From: Boletus sp. NGJ | Taxonomy: Eukaryota > Basidiomycota > Agaricomycetes > Boletales > Boletaceae | Assembly (NCBI GenBank): GCA_019096195.1 | Contig: JAGTXK010000103.1 | Span: forward strand, 62,001-126,000 | DNA: 64,000 nt | Reading direction: 5' to 3' | Shown: piece after piece, positions 47,614-58,442 of the stretch | Layout: the number at the start of each line of letters is the position of its first letter | Numbering within the stretch: position 1 is the first letter of the stretch | Notes under the pieces: model-generated | What the model saw: the letters and a program-made list of their open reading frames with translations, nothing else | The model's database searches: none | Told to the model about the DNA's origin: nothing | Position numbers and translations under genes: made by a program

Positions 47614-49741
47614 TCACCAAAACTTGTTATCCACAGCGACCAGGTCGTTTGTCAGAACCCAAGGTACGAATCCGAACGAGCTGGCACGCTTACCTTTGAA
47701 TAATGGCGGACGCCAGAATCGCACCTATTGAAAACGTGCGGATGAGATGAGCGAGATGCAAGGGATGCGCCGAGTGTTTGACCCACAAGATGGTGACGAC
47801 GGTCTGGCCCTCTTGCCATCCCATCTGCTTCGCCAACTTGACGCACGCCACCAAGTTGCATGCACTACTGGATCCGAGGAACAAACCGTCATGGTGAACA
47901 AGGTAGCGAGACATGGCGACAGCCTCTGCGTCCGTTATCCTGAGACAATCACCGAATTGAGAACAAAGGAAAGAGACGATGGGAAATTGAAACTCGCCGA
48001 AACGCGTCGTCGATGATGGGCAACGCCAAATCGATGTTGTTCGTCATCCGATTGATCCCGCTGTATCGTACGAGAGAATCGTGAGATGCGTGCAATCCCC
48101 ATCCGACGATCACGAGGGGGGGTGGAACGTACATCCCTTCGACGACCGTATCGACTTGATGCCGTCGTTTTGTGCCTTCTGCTTCTTTGCGATCATACAT
48201 GACGCCAAACTTGACCTGAGGCCCGGTGAGATTGCCCTGGTCCTCGGAAAGAAGGCGTGTATACCTTGTTGTAGAGACCGCTCCCTTCGGGATCGGCCAA
48301 GACGACCTGTACGTTCTCGTCCATCGACTTGATAAATCGACCCGTGCCAGCGATCGTCCCACCCGTCCCTAGATGCGTGTCCGTCAATTCTGTGGCTGGG
48401 AGAGGGGTGCACACCACGATGGACGACTCACCCGCGCCCGAGACGAACGCATCCAGCTTCCCGTTCGTTTGTCGCCATATCTCTGGACCGGTCCCTTGGT
48501 AGTGTGCATCAAAGTTGCTCTTGTTCTACACCGACGACCGAGTGAGAATCTCAGCACCGGGGTGATGGCTCGACTACGCACCTCGAATTGGTCGGCGAAG
48601 AACCCGCGGGGCTTGGTAAGTAGTTCCATGTCCTGAGGGTCGTCTTCGCTGCCTTGAGGACGTACATGCGACGAGGTGGTGGAGACGACGACCGAGGGTG
48701 AACCGGTGGCCAGTTCATGGCTGATGCCTGCGCTGTCCGTTCCATTCATGGCATTGTGCTGGCCAAATCTGACAGCAGCTTGTCGTGCCATGTTCTGAGA
48801 CGTGAGGATATATGCTATGCGAAAAATGGCGCATACATACGACATACTGATCGGGAATGATGATCAGCGCGTTGGGGTGAATAGGGAGTGGAGGGACGTA
48901 CTTGTTTCTTGTCGACGATGCTGGCTGGACGCACGCGCTGCACTTTTGCGCCAAGTGAATGTAGTGCGTTTACCTTTTCTTCCGCGACGTCGTCCGGCAT
49001 AATGATGGCTTTCCAGAGAGGTGAGCAAGCGGGACCGCCAGAACCAGTGCGAGACAGCGCTCACTCGTATCATAACCCCTACGAGTGAGATAGTCAACGC
49101 CTGAAGAGGTAAATAGGGATTCCAGCGTTTACCTGGCCTTCGATATCGTCGCTATTGAGATCCCAGTGGATCCGACGGTGCCCTCAAAGATTCGGGAGCC
49201 GGTGTGCGGATGCAACAGCCCTTGTCGTTCAGCGTCTTCGATCACTGTCACCGACGCGTAAGCCCTCTGAGAGTCCGTGACGCATACAGCGACAAGTCTC
49301 ACCTCGCAAAGCGACCCGATCCTTGACACTCCCTCCCGGATTCAGAAACTGGACGCAAACCAAACTCGGTCGTCGCTTTCGGTCGAGAACGTAGTGGGAG
49401 GTCCTACCTCGGCCTTGCCCAGAACCTCTACTCCAAGCGCGTCGCTCAACGAGTTGATTCTCACCAACGGGGTGTTTCCTGATCGAAATCCTTTACCACT
49501 GACACGACACGAAAATGAGAAAAGACACACCGATCAGTCCAGTCACTCCTCGTATAACTTCATCGCTCCTCAACTCAATAGGTCGAAACGAGATTTGCTT
49601 CTCAAGGTTGCCCCGTCTTTTGTGCTCAGAAAAGTACTGTGCAATAGAGGTCGCTGAAACCGAGAGCATGAACCCAATCAAAATTCCATAGGATACTTGG
49701 CGAATAGCAGCATGTGGCAGATCAAAGAGAGGGAACTTCAT
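47614..49741 (-). CDS. Cysteine synthase-like PLP enzyme, membrane-anchored (yeast Mcy1 / fungal cysteine synthase 2 type)
   Basis: A fold-type II pyridoxal-phosphate enzyme. The N-terminus has a single membrane helix (VSYGILIGFMLSVSATSIAQ), as in the mitochondrial outer-membrane group (yeast Mcy1/YGR012W, annotated in other fungi as cysteine synthase 2). Spliced motifs run: substrate-entry NTPLVRINSL, PLP lysine in FLNPGGSVKDRVALR, asparagine-loop equivalent EGTVGSTGIS, then VIMPDDVAEEK-like, FFADQFE plus NKSNFDAHYQGTGPEIW, the phosphate-binding TGGTIAGTGRFIKSMD, and a late GLFLGSSSACN. The final exons give CDSGVRHYSK plus FW and stop, the usual ending of this group. The ATG at 49,741 is chosen over an upstream TTG frame. 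At least ten exons are present; several boundaries between 48,400 and 49,150 are approximate. Whether it makes cysteine in vivo is uncertain, since yeast Mcy1's role is unclear. Confidence 0.88.
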
Positions 49742-50294
49742 CACTTGAGACGAGCGAGACCACACACTTGAAAGCACACAAAATTTGGACAAGAATTGTG
49801 ATTAAAAACAAATGTACAATATATACCATAAAAAGTGAATCCATCAGACAGACGCTCTACTCGTTGGCTCCGACTGACCGAGCTGCAAGCAACCCGGCAA
49901 AGCACGGAACCAAACGTCCTCGAGACCCCACGAAAAGTGGAGATCATGTTCTCTGTCAAACGAGCGAGCGCGGATGTCATCGAGCGGATTTGAAGGATGT
50001 GGCATGTGTAAACATGCGAGACTCGAGTTAGTTTCTATAAAATAGATCCTAGCTGAGTATGTTCTGGGGTTTCATCATCTCGAAACGCGGACTATATACA
50101 TTTTTGCAGTGGTCCGTGCGCTGATGCACGTGACCTCGTCCGTCTTGTCAACGGTAACTGCTACGTCAAACAAGGGACGACCCTCGAGATCCATGTAAGA
50201 GTTTTCAATGAGAGCCCAATGCTGCTGCTCACAAGAGCGACGGAGGTATGAAAGAAGAACTCTCAACCAATTTTAGTGCGTTTTGACCAAGCTG
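49742..50294. promoter_or_regulatory. Divergent intergenic region, cysteine synthase / CoA-binding protein
   Basis: The 553 bases between two divergent start codons must contain both promoters. An AT-rich patch (49,795-49,850, with ATATATACC) is a candidate core promoter region for the minus-strand gene, and TATATAC at about 50,092 lies 200 bases before the plus-strand gene. No specific factor site is claimed. Confidence 0.4.
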
Positions 50295-50967
50295 ATGAGA
50301 CGGCCTCCCGTCATCCGCACAACCGTCATTGACAATCTCCGCCGCCTATCGACATCGAGCATGGCAACCTCGACCGAGAAGCAGAAATTCTTCTTGACAC
50401 ACAACAAGTATGCCGTCGTTGGCGCCTCGACAGACCAAGCCAAGTGGGGGACAAAGGTAACTTGGCAACACTCGCGGAAGTTTAACCATCGTGATACATG
50501 AGCCCCTTTTCCAGATCCTTCAATGGTATATTGAGAGAGACAAGGACGTGACGCCCGTGCATCCAGTCAGTCAGATGAATGACGGTCTAGGTTCGTTGCT
50601 CATGCCGTTTTCGCAGACAAATGCCGAGTTGGAGGGGCGCAAGACGGTCAAGTCAGTGGACGAACTAACGTCGCCCAGTGAGACCGCACTTAGCATTGTA
50701 ACGCCTGCCAAGGTTCGTCGTATCAGTGGTATCAATCATGGTCTTCTCACGATGCGTCGTGTAAAGATTACCGTCAAGTTGCTGGAACAGGCCAAAGCCC
50801 AAGGCATCCCTGCCATCTGGATTCAGCCCGGAGCGACCGACCAGGATTGCGTAAACTATATCACGAACAACGCAATGGCAGACTATGTACTCTGGCAAGG
50901 AGAATGTCTGTGGCGAGATGGTGATGGCGTGCTTCGCATCATGGCTCATGAACGTGCATCACTGTAA
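50295..50967 (+). CDS. CoA-binding (Rossmann) domain protein
   Basis: A 169-residue protein made from four exons: 50,295-50,456, 50,515-50,565, 50,617-50,712 and 50,767-50,967. It is a stand-alone CoA_binding_2 domain, the fold of the N-terminal part of succinyl-CoA synthetase alpha and of bacterial YccU. Seen motifs are YAVVGASTDQAKWGTK (the nucleotide loop), VTPVHP, KSVDELTSP, VTPAK and IWIQPGATDQD. The first 22 residues (MRRPPVIRTTVIDNLRRLS) are basic, hydroxylated and lack acidic residues except one Asp, as in a mitochondrial presequence. A second Met (50,361) would give a 147-residue cytosolic form. Its biochemical role is unknown in fungi. It is divergent from the cysteine synthase gene. 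Confidence 0.85.
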
Positions 50968-51173
50968 CACTAAACCACTTCCATGTCCTAGCCAAGTCCC
51001 ACGGTCTTTGTTAAATGAACGTCTCCCAGGGTGATATGTATGGGCGGTACGCCAACACTGAGCTCTCGTCGATAACGCACACTAAACAAAGACGACCTGC
51101 AGTCTTTGAAGCTTGATGATAACGGGAATCCGATAACCATATTGTTTAGATCTATGCTCCGAGTTGGTGCTAT

Positions 51174-52802
<1,629 letters not shown>

Positions 52803-54351
52803 CTTGTGCGAGATCCTGCGGATAGACCAGAAGGGGAGGTTGCCAGTCCGAACTGTGCGCTTGCTCAGCAATGCCATGCGTGCATGGGTATTATATCTGG
52901 GTGCTTGAAATGCATGCTGCACTCACGGGTCGTGGTCAGCAGGCCACTTATATTTGGCTGTGGTGAACCAGGATGGTGAGGGATAAAAAGTCGGAGAACG
53001 CGGCGATGCGCAACTTTTTTGCAGGCTGTGCCAGTGGCTGGTAATGATTCGGACTCGAGAGCCGCCACTGTTCTTTTACCCCGCAGTCGGTACGAGAACA
53101 AAACGGATCTGCGAACTCAACTTCAGCTTCCGGCAAATACCTGGTCAAGGTTCTCTCTACTCCCATTGGACAGGATCTTCCCGGACTGACCCAATTTTTC
53201 TCGTAACCGGATCTTCAGGATTTGGATGTCGTACCCAAACCCGCATTCTAGTTCGTGGAGCCCTGTCATCGAAAAGCGCACTTGTGTGCGAAAAAAATGC
53301 AGATTCACGCGGTGAAGTGCCTGTCCTAAAAGTCCCCTTCTTAGTACCTTAACCGAGACATGGCAGATTAGTAGATCCCACTAAAGAATGAACATTGTCC
53401 TTCCCATTGTCCTTCCCATAACGAGGGAACAATGGCTGAGACATTGGGGTTGTTCTCTTCCTCAGTTATTTGGACATTTTCGAGGCCAGCGGATCTTCGA
53501 CATATCTGCAAATGGCTCACCTTCAAGTGCCATACGTCGCCTCGTGGCCTCGGCCTGGCGATGTATGGCATTGTGGAATTCTGCATTCAACGGAAGCCAT
53601 AACTCCCCTTGTGCCTCCCTAAAAGTTCACCCGAGCGTCGGTTGCCACACCCGTGGTTTCATCTGGTCGCCCATGCGCACTGACTCAGGGGGCGGTGCGC
53701 GGGGATTTCGACGAGTCAGGCAAGTCGTTCATGAAAAAAAAAAAAAAAAAAATTCCACTGCCTTGCGGACATGAGATTGATAACGGCGTTGCACGTCTCA
53801 AAAACGGGCGGACAATGGGGACTTGTCTTGGATGGGCCCTTATTTCGCTTGGAACCTTGGAATTTAAACGCGTCACCGAAGGAACGTATGAACCGTTACG
53901 TTCCCCGACCGCCCTTGAAACTTCCTCTTATGGCAATTCGTTTGTTCTCCTACCCATTTCTGGATTCCATTCGCGAAGGATGCAAGGGGCTACCGTCGCA
54001 GGGGGTCCTCATTTCCAGCGCAGAAGGCAGATACTTATTCTGACCGGTTTTTTCTCCCGTATCTTTCAACCTTCCTTAATAGGAACGCAAACAATGGTGG
54101 CTCTCGCCCTGTCGAAGGAATAACTGATGAAATGCCCCTGCCCTCGCGGGACGACGGGTTTTAAATGCAAGGGAAAATAAGATTAGCATCGTTGTTCAAA
54201 CCTTGTATAAAGAGGCGTCCCTCGGTCCCTGCCCTATCCCACTGCATGAACCTTGAGCTGCCGTACGCCCTTTTTTGTTACATCGGTTCCTCGTGTTTTA
54301 CCTCCGGGATATCTGATCATGAGTATGTTTCCTTGACCCTTCTAGCATGCG
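52803..54351. other. Unresolved region with an A-tract
   Basis: The longest frame is plus-strand 53,653-54,123 (about 156 codons), without motifs and interrupted in base composition by an 18- to 19-base A run at about 53,733-53,751. Frames at 52,865-53,166 on the minus strand may belong to the Nudix gene's promoter side. Repeated TGTCCTTCCCAT units at 53,395-53,420 form a tiny direct repeat. No gene is called. Confidence 0.4.
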
Positions 54352-54564
54352 ATGACGTCCGACATGCCCCGCCCAAAACCAGACGGGAACAGAGGCCGTT
54401 TCCACGACTCTGTTATCACTCCCACTCAAGCTATCGCAGAGGCATGGCAACGCGAATCGCCACAGAACCAGGAGTTCTGGCGGCAGGCAGAGGCAAAACG
54501 GAGAGAACAATATTCGGCTCCAAGACCGCCACGACCACGACATGGTACTGGCAGCAAAATGTAG
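54352..54564 (+). CDS. Small basic/Pro-rich protein (hypothetical)
   Basis: A 70-residue intact frame with a proper ATG and a stop. The composition is hydrophilic (MTSDMPRPKPDGNRGRFHDS; FWRQAEAKRREQYSAP), rich in Pro, Arg and Gln, with no membrane segment and no signal peptide. A pyrimidine-rich stretch lies just upstream. Codon use is like that of the real genes nearby. No family is recognised. It could be a true small gene or the last exon of a longer one. Confidence 0.4.
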   Translation: MTSDMPRPKPDGNRGRFHDSVITPTQAIAEAWQRESPQNQEFWRQAEAKRREQYSAPRPPRPRHGTGSKM

Positions 54565-54870
54565 CATTAATCTATTGCATGTAACATCCATCCTCCAAGT
54601 AAGTCGTGGTTGCCTCGCGTTCGCTCGTCCAACTTCTCATGGATCACAGATTGTTTTCCTACTAGTTTCGTATTCATTCATGTGAATATTGACATTCGGC
54701 CTTAAGCGACACCACCTACCACCGCTACTGTATAACATGGCTGCTAGCAGCCAAGTGACATTCGAATTGTGCATGTACTATAGAACCAGCTGCCTTGACT
54801 GAGAAAGGCGACAAAATGATACAGTATTTATGTTATTAGGTGTTGATACAACGCAAAAAAATAGATAGGA

Positions 54871-56862
54871 TCATTGTTCTGGTACTGCAGACGCTTGAGT
54901 GATAGCTGAACTGAGCGTGTCATTAATTTCGTCAAGCTCGTGCTCGTCGTCCTCGTCTTCCTCCTCCAAGGCGGCTTCGGCTTCGGCTTGTGCCTGCGCA
55001 GCTGATGCGGCGTTGGCAATTGCCTGCTCGAGCAGCTTTGTCTGCTCTTCCGACAAACCGTATAGAGACAACTGAGGTGCGGAGACGACACCATCAAGCG
55101 CACCGTTGTCCACGGACCGAGCGGAATCAAGCGAAGGAGGTGGTTTGTCAGCAAGATTGGATAAAGACCCTGCAGGGTACACCGTTTCGCAGCTATCACC
55201 GGTAGGGTCCATACCCTGAATAGGAGCCAAGTTCTGCATCTGCGCACGAGCAATAACGCTCGCCAATGTCGCTTGCCCGCCTGTCGGGTCGAGATGCAAT
55301 GGAGGTGCCGCATGATCGGTACCAAGCGCGGATGACACGTGTCTCTGCAACGTTGCATGGAGGCTGAGCACGGCGGCCTGTGTCTGCCTGATGACATCAC
55401 TGTTGACCTCCCCTTCCTCCATATGTCCGTCGTCTCCGTGGCCGTAATATGCCATAGATGTCGCACTGCCCGCGACGATATCCGCCCACATCCTCGTGCG
55501 CCGACCCTCCCGCACCGCGTCCTCACCTCCTTCTTTATTCAACACCACCTCCCTAATCGCAGCATTGACGCAGATTTCTCCCTTGCCGCCGCGTACTGCG
55601 CTGCTATTTTTATGTCGTTTGATTGCATCCCGACGGGAAAACATCTTGTCGCAACCAGCACACTGCCAAGCTTTCTTTTCGTGCAGTTTTGCATGACGCT
55701 TGAGGTCATGGTTACGTGCAAACGACGCAGGGCAAACGACGCAACGGAATGGGCGGTGTACAGCGTGAATACGCTGGTGTGCTCGTAGACTGTAAAGCCT
55801 TGCGAATATCTTGCGGCAACCGGGCACGAGACAAGGGTAGACGGCTGTGCCGATATCGTTAAACGGAACGGACGAATTGGGATGAGTGCCATGCGGAATC
55901 CACGGGTGGGAGGGGTGCAGCGCGGAACCTGGAGGCTGCTGGGCAGCATGGTTTGGGGTTGCTGTAGGGCCAATCTGAATACCGCTAAGGACACCGAGGA
56001 CTTGAATCAAGCATCCAATCTCTTGGAGTGCATTCATTTCCGGACCGCCTCCGGCAGATGATGTCATGGAAAAAAGGAACAACTGATGGAGATGTAGTTG
56101 GACGGAAGATATGACGGACGGATCAAGGGAGCCAGCGGTCGCAGAGTTGGCGCCGAGAGCGCTGGAGACAAATTTGACAGCTTCGGTTATTTGCTGCTGG
56201 AAACCATGATATACGACATTCGGTCGCTTGAAAGCGCGTGCGCCACTTTGTTGTTCCTCTTCGCTCTCGTCGCGTTTACGTTTCCCCTTGTCCAGTTGCA
56301 TTGCAGGGGCATTTGAATGACGCATCGTTGCGAAGAGCGTGTCGGAGCGGGCCAACGATACTAGAATTGGCGTCAATGTTTTGGCAAGCTCCTTGGAGAT
56401 TGATCCGGCCCGAACGACCTGGTTCAGGACGTCCAACACATTGTCGTTGTTGGTCCCCGGAACGAGAGTGGACGCGAGCGTAGCGTGGGCAAGTGTGTCG
56501 TTCGCCGTGATTGCAAGAATACGCATCATAGTTTGCAATGCTGCATCTTGCTTCTTTGACAGCGTGACTATGGGACCAGAGACAGCGTGCTCGCTTGGAA
56601 GGGCTACGATGCGGGCTGCAAGGGGTTGCACGCTTGGCGTGGCTTGCGCAGCTTGCGCCTTGCTGATGTCCGCCCAAAGTTGGTCCTTCAGACGACGTGC
56701 TATCTCCTCTGCTTCTTCTTCGTCCTCTTCGTCGTCTTCGCCATCGACCTCATACTCCTCATTCCCGACATTCGTGCCGTCCTCTGCAGCAGTTCCCACA
56801 CTTCCGGTCACACGGGAACCCACGTCGTTCCCGAGAGCCTCGTCTGCGGCCACTTCCATCAT
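54871..56862 (-). CDS. C2H2 zinc-finger protein, probable transcription factor
   Basis: One long uninterrupted frame of about 663 residues starting at the first in-frame ATG (56,862). The preceding TTG codons and a 3' splice site (GCTAACAG) just upstream suggest a 5'-UTR intron. The N-terminal third is acidic (DGEDDEEDEEEAEEIARRLK) and helical. Basic KGKRKRDE lies near residue 200. Three adjacent zinc fingers follow at about residues 350-440: CLVPGCRKIFARLYSLRAHQ, CVVCPASFARNHDLKRHAKL and CAGCDKMFSRRDAIKRHK. The third lacks the spacing for a standard last His and may use a C2HC set. The C-terminus is Ala/Glu-rich and acidic, as in an activation domain. The intact 2 kb single exon is unusual in this intron-rich window. 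DNA targets are unknown. Confidence 0.88.
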   Translation of the reverse strand: MMEVAADEALGNDVGSRVTGSVGTAAEDGTNVGNEEYEVDGEDDEEDEEEAEEIARRLKDQLWADISKAQAAQATPSVQPLAARIVALPSEHAVSGPIVTLSKKQDAALQTMMRILAITANDTLAHATLASTLVPGTNNDNVLDVLNQVVRAGSISKELAKTLTPILVSLARSDTLFATMRHSNAPAMQLDKGKRKRDESEEEQQSGARAFKRPNVVYHGFQQQITEAVKFVSSALGANSATAGSLDPSVISSVQLHLHQLFLFSMTSSAGGGPEMNALQEIGCLIQVLGVLSGIQIGPTATPNHAAQQPPGSALHPSHPWIPHGTHPNSSVPFNDIGTAVYPCLVPGCRKIFARLYSLRAHQRIHAVHRPFRCVVCPASFARNHDLKRHAKLHEKKAWQCAGCDKMFSRRDAIKRHKNSSAVRGGKGEICVNAAIREVVLNKEGGEDAVREGRRTRMWADIVAGSATSMAYYGHGDDGHMEEGEVNSDVIRQTQAAVLSLHATLQRHVSSALGTDHAAPPLHLDPTGGQATLASVIARAQMQNLAPIQGMDPTGDSCETVYPAGSLSNLADKPPPSLDSARSVDNGALDGVVSAPQLSLYGLSEEQTKLLEQAIANAASAAQAQAEAEAALEEEDEDDEHELDEINDTLSSAITQASAVPEQ

Positions 56863-57202
56863 CAGCCTCAAGAACTGTTAGCAAAAAGATTCCATGAATT
56901 GTGCTCGTTAATCGTCCGCTCAGGAGCAAGCTTACCAGTAGGGAAATGTCCGTGCTAAGTTACTTGGAAATCGAATGAACGAATCACAACCTCCCAAAAC
57001 TGGCAAAGACGCCCGGTCACGTGCTTCCTGAAATGTAAATAAATATTACGTAACCAGAGAAAACGATTTTCAGTGTCCGCGATTATGCAACGACAAGCAT
57101 GTTGGACCCGCGCTCAGACCCCGTCGCGCTCCGGACTAGACTTTTACGACTTGACCCTCACGCTCTCATCGGTCCCTCTAGGTCTCAGAATACCAGAACG
57201 AC
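56863..57202. promoter_or_regulatory. Divergent promoter region, zinc-finger gene / mitochondrial carrier
   Basis: The 340 bases between divergent starts include the probable 5'-UTR intron of the zinc-finger gene (donor GTAAGC around 56,934, acceptor at about 56,880). The remaining bases show no clear TATA element except ATAAATATTACG at about 57,040. Confidence 0.4.
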
Positions 57203-58442
57203 ATGGCAAGCAATACCATCAAGGATCTGGCTGCTGGAACTGCGGGTGGAATCGCTCAGGCGAGTGGACACATGTTCCGCGGATGACTCGGATGCTGAAA
57301 TCTCCTCGGCCGAGACAGGTGCTCGTCGGACAACCCTTTGACATCGTGAAAGTGGTGAGTGCACAAACATTCATTCAATAGAATACATGAGCTTTATATA
57401 TTTACATCCTTGCAGCGCATGCAAACGTCACCCAAAGGGACCTACAAAGGCATGCTGCATTGTGCTGGTGGGATTCTGAAGAACGAGGGACCGTTGGCGT
57501 TCTATAAGGTCAGATCAGCCTCGATTTTTTTTTTTTTAAAAAAAAAAACGATCTCTGACACCCTCCCAGGGCACGCTCACACCTTTATTAGGTATCGGAT
57601 TATGTGTGTCCATACAGTTTGGTGCATTAGAATACGCGAAGAGAGTATTTGCGGAACAAAATCTGGCTAATGGAAAGGGGGGTGAAGAAGGTAAAGCACT
57701 CGGAGCAGATCAACTGATGACAGCAGGCATTACTGCTGGTCTTGCGAATGGTTTCGTCTCCGGTCCAGTCGAACACATCAGGATCCGTGAGTATTATTTT
57801 CGGATGATCAAGTCGATTGACCATCTCACGGGATCTCGCAGGACTACAAACTCAATCTAATACAAATCCAATGTATAACGGTCCCTTTGATGCCATCAAG
57901 AAGATATACTCAGAACATGGGATTCCTGGCATATTCAAGGGTCAATGTGTAACCTTCCTCCGTGAGGCTACCGGATATGGAATCTATTTCATGGTGTACG
58001 AGAAACTAGTTCAACGCGAAATGTCGCAAAAAGGCATTCGTCGTGAACAGATAAACCCTCTCAATGCCGTCCTCTACGGCGCAACTGCTGGATATGCGGT
58101 ACGCCGCCTGTCGATGGATCATATGTTTGAACTCATTGGTTTGTTTGTAGCTGTGGGCGGTGATATACCCAATAGACATGATTAAATCTCGAATGCAGAC
58201 TGATGGTTTCACTCCCTCAACCGGTCAAAAGTATGTCTCTGCCAGGGATTGCGTACGGAAAGTCTGGCGGACAGAAGGTATCGCTGCCTTTACGCGCGGA
58301 CTTGGTCCCACCCTTATCCGGTCAGTGGAATCTCTGTACAATAGCGTCAACCGGCTGATGTTGGGGGTGGTGTAGTTCACCGTTTGCGAATGGAGCTACG
58401 TTCCTTGGTTTTGAGCTGGCAAGCCGGGTTCTTTACTCATGA
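57203..58442 (+). CDS. Mitochondrial carrier (SLC25), Ymc1/carnitine-ornithine carrier subgroup
   Basis: An inner-membrane solute carrier with six helices in three repeats. Exon 1 (57,203-57,259) encodes MASNTIKDLAAGTAGGIAQ. A GC-AG intron (57,260-57,318) joins it to VLVGQPFDIVKV, and the next intron to RMQTSPKGTYKG, completing the first P-x-D/E-x-x-K/R signature. The second repeat has SGPVEHIRI plus RLQTQSNTNPMYNGPFD, and the third has YPIDMIKSRMQTDG. The last exon gives SPFANGATFLGFELASRVLYS and stop at 58,440-58,442. The signature residues and the G-x-x-G-G pattern suggest the Ymc1/Ymc2 or carnitine/ornithine group; the substrate cannot be fixed. About 300 residues is standard for the family. 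One intron contains a T13A11 run. Confidence 0.9.

Noticed and set aside
53733-53751. A-run as the poly-A tail of a retro-copied element
   Set aside because: No upstream retrotransposon or SINE-like body or flanking target-site duplication could be seen; a simple homopolymer is the plainer reading.
54828-55526. 232-codon minus-strand frame inside the zinc-finger gene
   Set aside because: It is an alternative frame of the longer, motif-bearing 663-codon frame on the same strand.
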